From: an uncultured Lachnospiraceae bacterium | GTDB lineage: Bacteria; Bacillota; Clostridia; Lachnospirales; Lachnospiraceae | NCBI GenBank assembly: GCA_902775485.1 | Contig: CACYMJ010000003.1 | Coordinates: forward strand, 45,258-109,257 | Direction: 5' to 3' | DNA length: 64,000 nt | Part shown: positions 42,928 through 52,155 of the stretch, piece after piece | Layout of the letters: each line of letters starts with the position of its first letter | Position numbering within the stretch: the stretch's first letter is position 1 | Translations under genes and position numbers: made by a program | The notes under the pieces: model-generated | Told to the model about the DNA's origin: nothing | Seen by the model: only the letters and a program-made list of their open reading frames with translations | The model's database searches: none

Positions 42928-45132
42928 TCAGATGATCTTTTCGGCCGGAAGATACTGCCTGACGGTATCTTCCAGGTCGCGGCCGCGGATGGGTTTTGAC
43001 AGATATCCGGCAAATCCGATCCGTATGTATTCTTCCTCGGCGCCGCTGACAACATTTGCAGTCAGCATGATCACGGGAACGCCGGTATTCATCCCGCCGG
43101 AGCGTATCATGTGAAATGTTGCGATACCATCGGGATCGGGCATTCTGTGATCGAGAAATATAAGATCGTATTTATTCTCTCTGCACAATTCAACCGCCTG
43201 CATACCGCCGTCAGCCGTATCGATCGCTATCTGTGTTTTTCGAAGAAGCGCCTTGACTACCTTCAGGTTCATTGACGAATCATCTACAACGAGAATGTGG
43301 GCATCGGGTGCCCGGAAGCTTTCCCTGTATTCATCTTTTGTGGTCGGGACGTGCTTGACAAACGGACCGGAAGATTTTGCATCAACGATCTTTTGCGGTA
43401 TGACGACCGTAAATGTACTGCCTTTTCCAACCTCGCTTACAACATCGATCGTACCGCCAAGCAGCGTTACGAGCTCGTGAGTGATGGCGAGCCCCAGTCC
43501 GGTACCCTGTATGCTTGCGTTTTCTTTTTCGTTGACCCGTTTGAAAGCATCGAAGAGATAAGGTATGTCATCCTTTGCTATGCCGAGTCCGGTATCGCTT
43601 ACGGAAACGGTAAGATCATATGTATCATCGGCCGATGTTTTTCCGGACATGTTGATGGAAATACCGCCTTCCTTCGTATACTTGACAGCATTTGAGATGA
43701 TATTTGTCATGATCTGCGCAAGGAGCCTGCGGTCGCATGAGAGCATCGACGGGATCTCTTCATCGCACGTGGTGCGGATATACAGGTCCTTCGCATCAGC
43801 CATCTGTTCAAAGTGAATGAGCATATCGCGAAGCAGATCATGTGGCGCATAACCGGATAAAACAACATCCACCTTACGGGCTTCGATCTTGGAAAAATCA
43901 AGTATATCACTGATAAGCCCCAAAAGTGTTTCGCCTGATATCTTTATGTTCTCTGCATATTCACGAAGCGCGGGATCATCGGTTGTGCGAAGTATCATCT
44001 CGTTCATTCCGATGACGGAATTGAGCGGCGTACGGATCTCGTGGGACATGTGGGCAAGAAAAGTAGACTTTGCACTGCTGGCCTCATTGGCAGCATCCCT
44101 TGCGGCGCTGATCTCATCAAGATAGTGCACCTGTTCCGTATTGTCCTCTATCAGAAAATACGATCCTATGCGTCTGTTCTTTGTGTCGTTTAACAGATTG
44201 TAACGCATTATATAATGCGATTTTTCATCACCGTCGGCTCGGCAGTAGGTTTCCTTGCCGGAGGATAATCCCTTTTTGTTAAGTGATCTGATGATGCCGG
44301 CAAGAGGTTCGCATGTCAGATCAAAATTGTCAGGGTCGATATCAAAACGTTTCCTCGCGAAAGCATTTGCGTATATGCAGTTGTCCTGAATGTCGAACAG
44401 GATAAGACCTTCATTCATGTCATCCACAACACGTCCGATGGATGATGTCATCAGACTTTGAGGAACGAATGTCTGTATGGAAAAATAGATCAGGGTTCCC
44501 GCGATGGCGTAGAAGATGACCGAGGCATCGAGCGGCAGGGAGAACATCATGTAAGCTACGTTAAGCAATACGACGAGTAACAACACTGACAGAATGATCA
44601 CGTACTTGACGCGGTAAAAGCTGTATGATCTTACTATACGGAAGATAATGAAGAAAAATGCAACCGCAACGGATATATAGTCGATCGCAAGATGAATGTA
44701 ATACGGAAGGAGAAAACCCGTCTGATAGAAAACAACACCGGAAGAGTCGGTTATGGAATATACAGTGAACGCATGACCGAAGACGGGATTGAGAAGTATC
44801 GAGAGTGTATCGAGCCCAATGATGACGGCGGCCGGATATTTCAGGATATCAAGCGCACGGCGGTGCTCCGTATAGTCAAGACAGAAGCCGACAAGAAAAT
44901 ACAATACCCAGTCTATGGCGGAAAAATATAAACAGAAGGCAACATCGGCAAATTGCGGTGATACGGAAAGAGCTAAAAGGATATTTGTAAAGATCGCGAT
45001 CACACCGACAAACAAAGTTGTGCCAAGCCACCACCCGTAACTTTTGGTGATCCGTTTTGATGCCTTATAAGTTAAATAGAGCGTGACAATGGCAAGAACA
45101 TCGATCACGACAAAGATAAATTTCATATACAT
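42928..45132 (-). CDS. Hybrid histidine kinase with 7TM sensor, PAS, HATPase and receiver
   Basis: 734 residues. About seven N-terminal membrane segments (1-225) form a 7TM-type sensor. A PAS domain follows (~240-340; EGLILFDIQDNCIYANAFARKRFDID). The HisKA box is FLAHMSHEIRTPLNSVIGMNEM (~361, phosphorylated His), the N box is QIMTNIISNAVKYTKEGG (~475), and glycine boxes are DTGLGIAKDDIPYLF and GTGLGLAIT. A receiver domain ends the protein (ILVVDDSSMNLKVVKALLRK; phosphoacceptor Asp in LIFLDHRMPDPDG, ~660). No output domain, so it signals through phosphotransfer or protein contact. The GGDEF gene lies upstream on the same strand, suggesting joint function. Confidence 0.92.
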   Translation of the reverse strand: MYMKFIFVVIDVLAIVTLYLTYKASKRITKSYGWWLGTTLFVGVIAIFTNILLALSVSPQFADVAFCLYFSAIDWVLYFLVGFCLDYTEHRRALDILKYPAAVIIGLDTLSILLNPVFGHAFTVYSITDSSGVVFYQTGFLLPYYIHLAIDYISVAVAFFFIIFRIVRSYSFYRVKYVIILSVLLLVVLLNVAYMMFSLPLDASVIFYAIAGTLIYFSIQTFVPQSLMTSSIGRVVDDMNEGLILFDIQDNCIYANAFARKRFDIDPDNFDLTCEPLAGIIRSLNKKGLSSGKETYCRADGDEKSHYIMRYNLLNDTKNRRIGSYFLIEDNTEQVHYLDEISAARDAANEASSAKSTFLAHMSHEIRTPLNSVIGMNEMILRTTDDPALREYAENIKISGETLLGLISDILDFSKIEARKVDVVLSGYAPHDLLRDMLIHFEQMADAKDLYIRTTCDEEIPSMLSCDRRLLAQIMTNIISNAVKYTKEGGISINMSGKTSADDTYDLTVSVSDTGLGIAKDDIPYLFDAFKRVNEKENASIQGTGLGLAITHELVTLLGGTIDVVSEVGKGSTFTVVIPQKIVDAKSSGPFVKHVPTTKDEYRESFRAPDAHILVVDDSSMNLKVVKALLRKTQIAIDTADGGMQAVELCRENKYDLIFLDHRMPDPDGIATFHMIRSGGMNTGVPVIMLTANVVSGAEEEYIRIGFAGYLSKPIRGRDLEDTVRQYLPAEKII

Positions 45133-45153
45133 AATTTACTGCCTGTTGTAACT

Positions 45154-46503
45154 TTATTTCTGATCGGAATAAAAAGTGTAGGTATTCTTTCCGCTTTTCT
45201 TGGATTGGTACATAGCCTCATCAGACATCTCAAATATCTTTGAAGTGTCAGTCACATCCCTGCCGTTTACTATTCCGGCACTTATCGATACGCCGGGCAG
45301 ACCGTCATCGGTATTTGAAAGCTCGATGCTTATCTGCTCAAGCTTTGATTCGATGAGTCTTTGCGGCATGCTTCCCGAATGTACCATGAACACAACAAAT
45401 TCATCACCGCCTATACGGCATATGCAGTCATCGTCACGGAATACGGATTTTAACGTATTGACAAGTTTGATAAGTATCTTATCACCGGTCTCGTGACCGT
45501 ATGTGTCATTGACTGTTTTGAAATTGTCGACGTCAAAGAGCATCATGTAAGTTGAAGAAATGTCGAGCGATGAGAGAAGAAAATCATATCCGACACGGTT
45601 ATATGCGCCTGTCAGTTCATCGTGGGATGCCTTGTAATTAAGATGCTCAATGCTTGACTTGTTTTTCTCGTACATCACGTTATAAGCATGAGCCAGATAT
45701 ACGAATTCTTTTGAACCGGTCTCTTTTACGGGCTGGCCTGATTCGATCTGATCGATCGCACTGATAACGGGATTGATAGCAAGCTTTGTTGTAAGCAGGA
45801 GCAGTGAGAAGATCATGGCTGCCTGGATAAGTACCAATATACGTATGATCACAAGTTCGCGGTCAAGAAAATCAAGTTCCGACCTTACTATTCCGTCTCC
45901 GAGCTTTTCGACTTCGACAAGACAGTCCTGCATGTCGGTGCGGATACGGTCTTTCAGTTCGTAATACTCGTCGCCAAGCACGATCTTTGTTGCAAGCCTG
46001 ATCTTTTCATCGGCGGAAAGTGCTGCATCATCGTCGGTAAGCTTTACGTCATTAAGAAGATCAGGATATTCCGTGTAGCCTTTGGCTTCGATAACAAGAC
46101 GCATGGCATAGTATTCAAGGTCCATGAGCTTTACGGAATTGTTCATGGCCGACTCAAGCTGCGCATATGCATTTGCAGCCCTGCTGTCGGTCTTCATGAT
46201 GGACAGGGCTTCCTCACGTCTTTTTGATTCAAATGCTTCGGTGAAATATCGTTCAAGAAAACGAAGGTCTCCGTTGCTCGTAAAGCGCTGGACCTGTTCG
46301 GTCAGATAGTCCGATGCGTTCATCAGTTCATGAGCGGCCTTCTGAAGATCCTGACTCTGACGGGAAGCTTCCGTTATACGGTCGACCGTCGCAGTAAGAC
46401 GGAACGAAAAATAGACCACGGTACTCGAAAAGATCACTATTACGAGTACCAGCCACAGATGCACGATTCGATGGCTTATTCCTTTTTTAATACTCCCTGA
46501 CAA
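45154..46503 (-). CDS. Membrane diguanylate cyclase (GGDEF)
   Basis: 449 residues. Two membrane segments (~15-40 and ~220-240) enclose a ~180-residue helical extracytoplasmic sensor, similar to four-helix-bundle chemoreceptor-type sensors. A HAMP-like linker is followed by GGDEF (~290-449): SHDELTGAYNRVGYDFLL, DVDNFKTVNDTYGHETGDK and CRIGGDEFVVFM. The inhibitory site RDDD is present five residues before GGDEF, so product feedback is expected. The start is TTG at 46503 with CGGAGG 6 bases upstream; a GTG 30 bases earlier would place that ribosome binding site inside the gene. Confidence 0.88.
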   Translation of the reverse strand: MSGSIKKGISHRIVHLWLVLVIVIFSSTVVYFSFRLTATVDRITEASRQSQDLQKAAHELMNASDYLTEQVQRFTSNGDLRFLERYFTEAFESKRREEALSIMKTDSRAANAYAQLESAMNNSVKLMDLEYYAMRLVIEAKGYTEYPDLLNDVKLTDDDAALSADEKIRLATKIVLGDEYYELKDRIRTDMQDCLVEVEKLGDGIVRSELDFLDRELVIIRILVLIQAAMIFSLLLLTTKLAINPVISAIDQIESGQPVKETGSKEFVYLAHAYNVMYEKNKSSIEHLNYKASHDELTGAYNRVGYDFLLSSLDISSTYMMLFDVDNFKTVNDTYGHETGDKILIKLVNTLKSVFRDDDCICRIGGDEFVVFMVHSGSMPQRLIESKLEQISIELSNTDDGLPGVSISAGIVNGRDVTDTSKIFEMSDEAMYQSKKSGKNTYTFYSDQK

Positions 46504-46692
46504 TTTGAACCTCCGAAAAAAATCACATTTCACGCGACATTATATCACAAATGTGACATAAATGACAGTAAATATGCGGTTTAATCAAACAGCAGATGCT
46601 CCAAATGGCGCAAATACAATAAAAACGGATAAAAAAAACAGACGGCAAAGTATCAAACAGAGTATAATAAAGGTATTAACGGGGGATATCAT

Positions 46693-46944
46693 ATGAACAG
46701 TGAGATAAAAATGAGCGTGTCAACCATGACACGAAATAAGGACAATAAAGCGGTATATGTACTGTTCGAGGACGCGGACAAGAAGGCGGAGTTTGCGCTG
46801 CCCGAGGGACGGCTTGTAAGAAATACGGGATTTTCGGATGATGAGATCGATCAGCTTATCGAATACATTGACAATGAAAAAGATTCGATAATGGATGTTG
46901 CCAAAAAGATCAATCCCATGAGATCGTTTCTCGGTAAAGAGTGA
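46693..46944 (+). CDS. Small hypothetical protein, 83 aa
   Basis: Not recognised. Soluble, with a strand-rich first half (SVSTMTRNKDNKAVYVLFED, then FALPEGRLVRNTGF) and a helical second half (FSDDEIDQLIEYIDNEKDSI). Ribosome binding site ACGGGGGA precedes ATG 46693 and a TATAAT-type -10 lies near 46661. It stands alone between the divergent GGDEF gene and the Fe-S operon. Good codon use supports a real gene. Confidence 0.7.
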   Translation: MNSEIKMSVSTMTRNKDNKAVYVLFEDADKKAEFALPEGRLVRNTGFSDDEIDQLIEYIDNEKDSIMDVAKKINPMRSFLGKE

Positions 46945-47001
46945 TCACAGACGATCCCACGTTCCGTTTTGTGTAAAATCGTATACATCGATCAAAAAGA
47001 G

Positions 47002-47050
47002 TTGACCGTAGAAGATTAAACGGCTATAATACCTATCAGAAAGGTAGGTA
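47002..47050 (+). promoter_or_regulatory. Fe-S operon promoter with a candidate Rrf2 operator
   Basis: TTGACC (47002-47007), 17-bp spacer, TATAAT (47025-47030). The dyad TACCTA (47030-47035) - 9 bases - TAGGTA (47045-47050) overlaps the -10 and the transcription start, where a repressor such as the Rrf2 protein encoded at the end of this operon could act. Confidence 0.65.
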
Positions 47051-47056
47051 ATAAAA

Positions 47057-48241
47057 ATGGATCACAGGATCTATCTTGATAATGCGGCAACCACAAGGAT
47101 GTTGCCCGGGGTGTTCGAGGCGATGCGGCCGTTTTTCTGTGAAGATTATGCCAATCCTTCAAGCGCGTATTCATTCGCCGGCGAAGTGGCTAAAAAGGTG
47201 TCTGATGCCCGTTCGGTGATAGCGGGAGCGATCGGTGCGGATGGGAAGGAGATATTTTTCACGAGCGGCGGAAGCGAGTCGGATAACTGGGCTATCAAGG
47301 GCGTTGCCGACAGTCTTCGCGATAAGGGAAATCATATCATCACTACAACGATAGAGCATCATGCGGTATTAAACACATGTGCTTTCCTTGAAAAGGACGG
47401 CTTTGAAGTCACATATCTTCCCGTGGGTGAAAACGGGCTGGTAAGTCCCGACGAGCTTGAAAAAGTGATCAGGCCGTCAACGATACTGATATCGGTTATG
47501 TTTGCGAACAATGAGATCGGAACGATCGAACCGGTTGCAAAGATCGGTCAGATCGCGCACAAACACGGAGTGCTCTTTCATACGGATGCGGTGCAGGCAT
47601 TCGGACATGTGCCGATAGATGTCGGCAGCATGAACATCGATCTGCTCTCGGCAAGCGCACATAAGATTAACGGGCCGAAGGGCATTGGAATACTGTATGT
47701 CAGATCCGGGATCAGACTGTCAAACCTGATCCACGGCGGGGCACAGGAACACGGTAAGAGAGCGGGAACGACAAACGCTCCGGCTGTTATCGGATTTGCC
47801 GAGGCAGTAAGGATCGCTCTCGGGAAAATGGATAAAAGGATCTCATATGAAACCGGACTTCGAGACAGGCTGATAGATCGTGTGCTTGAGGAGATCCCCT
47901 ATACGAAACTTAACGGGGACCGCCGGATGAGACTTCCGAACAATGCCAACTTCAGCTTCAGGTTTGTTGAGGGAGAATCGCTTCTTATCATGCTCGACCG
48001 CAAAGGGATATGCGCATCATCCGGATCGGCGTGCACTTCGGGCTCTCTTGATCCCTCGCATGTACTGCTTGCGATAGGACTGCCCCACGAGATCGCACAC
48101 GGTTCGGTAAGGATAACGCTTTCGGATGAGACAAGCGAAGAGGATATCAATCTTACCGTCGACGCCCTGAGGGAAACGGTTGAGCGTCTTAGGGGAATGT
48201 CTCCGCTTTATGAGGATTTTGTCACAAAACAGAAAGGATAG
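47057..48241 (+). CDS. nifS: Cysteine desulfurase
   Basis: 394 residues, pyridoxal-phosphate dependent. Key sites: IYLDNAATTRMLPGV (~3-17), TTTIEHHAVL (~95-104), FHTDAVQAFGHVP (~174), SASAHKINGPKGIGILY with the PLP-binding Lys (~197-213), and the catalytic Cys loop SGSACTSGSLDPSHVLLAIG (~320-339). It takes sulfur from cysteine as a persulfide and hands it to the scaffold protein encoded 3 bases downstream. It could also serve tRNA thiolation. iscS is an equally valid name. Confidence 0.95.
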   Translation: MDHRIYLDNAATTRMLPGVFEAMRPFFCEDYANPSSAYSFAGEVAKKVSDARSVIAGAIGADGKEIFFTSGGSESDNWAIKGVADSLRDKGNHIITTTIEHHAVLNTCAFLEKDGFEVTYLPVGENGLVSPDELEKVIRPSTILISVMFANNEIGTIEPVAKIGQIAHKHGVLFHTDAVQAFGHVPIDVGSMNIDLLSASAHKINGPKGIGILYVRSGIRLSNLIHGGAQEHGKRAGTTNAPAVIGFAEAVRIALGKMDKRISYETGLRDRLIDRVLEEIPYTKLNGDRRMRLPNNANFSFRFVEGESLLIMLDRKGICASSGSACTSGSLDPSHVLLAIGLPHEIAHGSVRITLSDETSEEDINLTVDALRETVERLRGMSPLYEDFVTKQKG

Positions 48242-48244
48242 GAT

Positions 48245-48712
48245 ATGAGTCAGGTTACTGAATACAGCGAAAAGGTTCTCGATCATTTCTCGAATCCGAG
48301 AAACGTCGGTCAGATCGAAAACGCTTCCGGCGTCGGAACGGTAGGAAACGCAAAATGCGGAGATATCATGAGGATGTATCTTGATATCGATGAGAATAAT
48401 ATCGTCAGGGATGCCAGGTTTAAAACGTTCGGGTGCGGCGCGGCGATCGCCACAAGCTCGATGGCAACAGAACTTGTTAAGGGTAAAACCGTTGAGGAAG
48501 CACTTAAGGTGACGAATAAGGCCGTTATGGAGGCGCTTGACGGACTGCCTCCGGTAAAGATACACTGTTCGCTTCTCGCCGAGGAGGCAATACATGCTGC
48601 CCTGTGGGATTATGCTCAGAAAAATGGTATAATGATAGAGGGTCTCAAACCTCCCGTTAACGATATTGAGGAAACGGAAGAATTTTATACTATGCAGGGT
48701 GAAGGAAAATGA
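48245..48712 (+). CDS. iscU: Fe-S cluster scaffold protein, IscU/NifU N-terminal type
   Basis: 155 residues. YSEKVLDHFSNPRNVG (~7-22) is the family start. The three cluster-binding Cys appear in VGNAKCGDIMRMYLDID (~39), FKTFGCGAAIATSSMATEL (~66) and PPVKIHCSLLAEEAIHAAL (~109), with the conserved Asp after the first Cys. It assembles an Fe-S cluster using sulfur from the desulfurase encoded upstream. The ending carries ~20 extra acidic residues. Its TGA overlaps the ATG of the Rrf2 gene. Confidence 0.95.
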   Translation: MSQVTEYSEKVLDHFSNPRNVGQIENASGVGTVGNAKCGDIMRMYLDIDENNIVRDARFKTFGCGAAIATSSMATELVKGKTVEEALKVTNKAVMEALDGLPPVKIHCSLLAEEAIHAALWDYAQKNGIMIEGLKPPVNDIEETEEFYTMQGEGK

Positions 48713-49107
48713 TCTCAACACGAGGACGATATGCACTGCGAGTCATGCTGGATATCGCAGCCAACCAGGAAGACGGATACGTTCCGATGAAGGACGTGGC
48801 ACAGCGTCAGGAACTATCATTAAAATATCTTGAACAGATCCTGCCGGCACTTACCAAAAACGGTCTTGTAAAGGGAATACAGGGAAAGGGCGGAGGATAC
48901 CGACTGACAAGGGAGCCGAAGGATTATAAGATAGGAGAGATATTAAGGGTAACAGAGAACAATCTGGCACCGGTCAGCTGTCTTGCTGAAGGCGCACCGA
49001 AATGCGAACGAAGAGACAAGTGTCTGACCATAGATTTCTGGCAGGGCCTTGATGAGGTCGTGACCCAATATGTGGATTCCAAAACTCTTGCGGATCTGAT
49101 GGTCTGA
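48709..49107 (+). CDS. Rrf2-family regulator, IscR-like
   Basis: 132 residues. Winged HTH at the N-terminus (STRGRYALRVMLDIAANQ; QELSLKYLEQILPALTKNGL; GKGGGYRLTREP). Three Cys (CLAEGAPKCERRDKC, ~90-104) match the [2Fe-2S] ligands of IscR-type proteins. It probably senses cluster status and represses the operon through the dyad at the nifS promoter. It is the last gene of nifS-iscU-rrf2, overlapping iscU by 4 bases; in many bacteria this regulator comes first, so the order is a small variation. Confidence 0.92.
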   Translation: MISTRGRYALRVMLDIAANQEDGYVPMKDVAQRQELSLKYLEQILPALTKNGLVKGIQGKGGGYRLTREPKDYKIGEILRVTENNLAPVSCLAEGAPKCERRDKCLTIDFWQGLDEVVTQYVDSKTLADLMV

Positions 49108-49132
49108 GCCTTGATGATACATAGTGATATAC

Positions 49133-49167
49133 AACTCCCGTTTGCCGTAAGGGCAGCGGGAGTTTTT
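49133..49167 (+). terminator. Terminator of the Fe-S operon
   Basis: AACTCCCG (49133-49140) pairs with CGGGAGTT (49157-49164), followed by T5. Lies 26 bases after the Rrf2 stop. Confidence 0.85.
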
Positions 49168-49243
49168 GTATTCATGCGGTTGATAATGCCAAATGGATCT
49201 GATTGGGTTATAATGAGAACAATAATCATCAAAGGAAGTAAAA

Positions 49244-50176
49244 ATGCCAAACAGTATCATCAATCTGAATCATCCGCTGATGAAGACGCTCAAGATCGTC
49301 AATTCCGTTTCGGGAAGGTCTCTTACGGAAGCGGATCTTAAGAGACATCGTGCAGCCATGGAACGTGCCGGAAAAATAGCGGCTCCGAAGGGCGACGTTA
49401 AGATAAGCGATTTTCATGTCGGGGATATTTCGTGTGAACAGATAGTTCCGGAATTTGCCCATAATCCCGGTTATGCGATAATGTATGCGCACGGCGGCGG
49501 GTATGTTTCGGGATCGCTTTCATATGCGAGGATACTTGCGGCCAAGCTTGCATGCGCCACCGGTTTTACGACATATTCTTTTGATTACCGGCTTGCTCCG
49601 GAAAGTCCGTATCCGGCGGCACTTGATGATGCGCTTGCGGTATGGTCGCATCTGACGCAGAACGGCTATGATGCCGGCAGGATATTTCTTGCCGGAGAAT
49701 CAGCCGGAGGAAATCTTGTATTGTGCCTTGCGCAGTCGCTCATAAAACAGGAGAGGGCACTTCCGTTCGGACTGCTGCTGTTCAGCCCTTGGACGGATAT
49801 GACATCTTCTTCGGATTCGTATGAGGTCTACAGTGAACTTGATCCGATACTTACGAAGGATTACGTGACCGAAGCGGCAAAGGTATATATAGGCGGCGCG
49901 GGATCCCCGGATGATCCGAGGTTTTCTCCGCTTTTCGGACTGATGGAAAAAATGCCGCCAACATTTATCATGGCGGGAAGAAATGAGATCCTTCTCGATG
50001 ACAGCATAAAACTTCGGGATAAGATCGCAGCCTCGGGCGGAAAGGCCGAGCTTGATATAGAAGAGGACGGCTGGCATGTTTATCAGCAGATGCCCGTTCC
50101 GATCGCACATCGTGCGATGAAGCGAGTGAGCGCATATGTTACTTTGCAAGTTTACGGAGAAAGCGATGGAAGATAA
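49244..50176 (+). CDS. Alpha/beta hydrolase, hormone-sensitive-lipase type
   Basis: 310 residues. The oxyanion-hole motif is YAHGGGYVSGS (~78-88), the nucleophile elbow is LAGESAGGNLVL (Ser ~151), and the family ends with the catalytic Asp (NEILLDDSIKLRD) and His (EDGWHVYQQMP). These are carboxylesterases acting on small esters. ATG 49244 follows AAAGGAAG. It overlaps the next gene by 11 bases, and a third gene is joined in turn, giving a tight three-gene operon that may handle esters or acetylated alcohols. Confidence 0.9.
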   Translation: MPNSIINLNHPLMKTLKIVNSVSGRSLTEADLKRHRAAMERAGKIAAPKGDVKISDFHVGDISCEQIVPEFAHNPGYAIMYAHGGGYVSGSLSYARILAAKLACATGFTTYSFDYRLAPESPYPAALDDALAVWSHLTQNGYDAGRIFLAGESAGGNLVLCLAQSLIKQERALPFGLLLFSPWTDMTSSSDSYEVYSELDPILTKDYVTEAAKVYIGGAGSPDDPRFSPLFGLMEKMPPTFIMAGRNEILLDDSIKLRDKIAASGGKAELDIEEDGWHVYQQMPVPIAHRAMKRVSAYVTLQVYGESDGR

Positions 50177-51413
50177 CTGGTACAAGGTAGACAACGTGGC
50201 AAAGGTTTTTCTGGCTACGCTTTCAAAAAGGGATACGAAAACGCTGCGGGTAAGCTGTACTCTTTATGAGGAGATCGATCCGGAGCTGCTGCAGGCTGCG
50301 CTGCTCTCGGCGATACAGGACAGACCGCAGGTCCAGATGAGGATCCGCAGAGGACTGTTCTGGCATTACATGGAAAATACGGATATAACTCCGACGGTCA
50401 CGCAGGAGCATGACAGAATGTGTCCGCTTTTGTATATACCCGCGAAGGCGATGCTGCATTATCAGGTCACATATTTTAAGAACCGGATCAATCTTGATAT
50501 ATTCCACGCTCTGACCGACGGTACGGGTGCACTTGAGTTTCTGAACATAATAGTTCTTGATTACCTTCGGCTTCGCTATCCCGGAAAATATGATGATGTT
50601 ACGATCCATTCGGGAGCATCGGCTGATGATCTGAGTCAGGACAGCTACAGACAGTTCTTCGGTAACATGGCTCTTTCAAATGTTACGTTCTCAAAGAGGG
50701 CATATCATCCGGGCGGACTGAAACTTCCGTATCAGCAGCTGCAGTTTTTCGAGATACATCTTCCGACGGATCAGGTGTTAAAAAGGGCTAAGCAGATCGG
50801 AGTATCACTGACAAGTTATTTCGGGGCGGCATGGATGCTGGCGATCCGTGACGACATGCCCCGCCGCAGAAGGAATCTTCCGGTTGTCATCACGCTTCCG
50901 GTAAACCTTCGCAACTACTATCCGTCCCAGACCGGACGCAACTTTTTTAATAACGTGAATGTCTCGCATGTTTTTGATGATGATATTACACTTGAGGATC
51001 TGGCAGTAGAATTTGATGAGGCATTAAAGTCGCAGCTTTCCGAAGAGAACATCAAAAAACAGATGGACAGTTTCGAGACGATGGAAAATGTTGCGCTCGT
51101 GCGTACGGTCCCGCTTTTTATCAAGCAGCTTGTTGTATGTCATGCCAAAAAACTGGCCGACAGGAAGGTGTCAATGGTATTGTCAAATCTCGGGGTCAGA
51201 AAGCCGCCTGAGGAGATAGGGGATCTGATCGCCAATTACAGCGCATTCTGCTCAAGCGAGCATCTCTTCTCGACGATGTCCAGTTACGACGGAGATCTGT
51301 CGCTCGGAGTGTCGTCGCCTTATCAGAGTACAACGGTGATCAAAAATCTTGTCAGAAGATTTTCGCATGACGGTGTTAACATCCGGGTATTTGCAACGGA
51401 GGTGATCGGCTGA
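50166..51413 (+). CDS. Condensation/alcohol-acetyltransferase-like protein
   Basis: 415 residues. It resembles the chloramphenicol-acetyltransferase/condensation fold: IFHALTDGTGALEFLNIIVLDYL (~112-134), where H-x3-D-G takes the place of the usual HHxxxDG, plus a late strand SMVLSNLGVRKPPEE (~340) and a phenylalanine-rich core. Proteins with this look are annotated as alcohol acetyltransferases. The reaction is probably acyl transfer from a CoA thioester. ATG 50166 with CGGAG upstream; the start lies inside the hydrolase gene. An acyltransferase next to an esterase suggests paired making and breaking of an ester. Confidence 0.75.
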   Translation: MEDNWYKVDNVAKVFLATLSKRDTKTLRVSCTLYEEIDPELLQAALLSAIQDRPQVQMRIRRGLFWHYMENTDITPTVTQEHDRMCPLLYIPAKAMLHYQVTYFKNRINLDIFHALTDGTGALEFLNIIVLDYLRLRYPGKYDDVTIHSGASADDLSQDSYRQFFGNMALSNVTFSKRAYHPGGLKLPYQQLQFFEIHLPTDQVLKRAKQIGVSLTSYFGAAWMLAIRDDMPRRRRNLPVVITLPVNLRNYYPSQTGRNFFNNVNVSHVFDDDITLEDLAVEFDEALKSQLSEENIKKQMDSFETMENVALVRTVPLFIKQLVVCHAKKLADRKVSMVLSNLGVRKPPEEIGDLIANYSAFCSSEHLFSTMSSYDGDLSLGVSSPYQSTTVIKNLVRRFSHDGVNIRVFATEVIG

Positions 51414-52081
51414 TGAAAAATTGTCCTTACTGTCAGATAGAGGTCGGAGGAGATCTGAAGAAGTGTCCGCTGTGTCAGAGCAAGCTGTCGGGCCAGTCGG
51501 CCGGACCGTATTTTCCGAAACAGACAACGCAGAAGATCAGATCGTTTTTGTATAAACTGCAGTTGTTCATCATATGGACGGTGATCATTGCCGGACTTGG
51601 CATCGATTTTCTGTTTAACGTGAGAATACCTTATTTTCCGCAGGTGCGTTGGAGCCTGATACTTGCCATGTGGCTTATCGCATTTGAATTCGGAATGATG
51701 AGACAGTTCACAAAGGGTACGGGTTCGTCGAGAAAAGTGACCATGATGGTGTTCATAATACTTGCGCTCACGCTTGTAACGTCATATTACTTCGGAGTGC
51801 TTCAGTTTGCGCTTGACTGGATCGCACCGATCGTCATAACCGGAACGATGATAGCCAATTTCGTTCTGGCCATGATCGATAAAAAAGGGAATGCGATGGT
51901 CTATCTGCTGACGATACTTCTGGTCGGCGTGCTTCCGTATATAGTGCTTCATTTCAGGCACAAGGAAACGCCGGCGACATGGATAATATGCATGCTCTCA
52001 AGCATCATATTGTTTGTCGGGTCGGTCATTTTCAAGGGCAGAAGCGTTGCGGCGGAGATCAGAAGAAGACTCAGTGTGTAG
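51413..52081 (+). CDS. DUF6320-type membrane protein with an N-terminal zinc ribbon
   Basis: 222 residues. CPYCQIEVGGDLKKCPLC (~4-21) is a four-Cys zinc ribbon, followed from ~45 by about six membrane segments. The layout matches the uncharacterised DUF6320 family. ATG 51413 shares its first base with the previous gene's stop (TGATGA), so translation is coupled. Its steady company of a hydrolase and an acyltransferase suggests a membrane-linked pathway; no direct function can be given. Confidence 0.75.
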   Translation: MKNCPYCQIEVGGDLKKCPLCQSKLSGQSAGPYFPKQTTQKIRSFLYKLQLFIIWTVIIAGLGIDFLFNVRIPYFPQVRWSLILAMWLIAFEFGMMRQFTKGTGSSRKVTMMVFIILALTLVTSYYFGVLQFALDWIAPIVITGTMIANFVLAMIDKKGNAMVYLLTILLVGVLPYIVLHFRHKETPATWIICMLSSIILFVGSVIFKGRSVAAEIRRRLSV

Positions 52082-52155
52082 GTTTTGCGGAATGATTGGA
52101 CAGATAAACATTTTTTAATATAATATACAAAAACAGACATAAAAGAGAGGTATAG

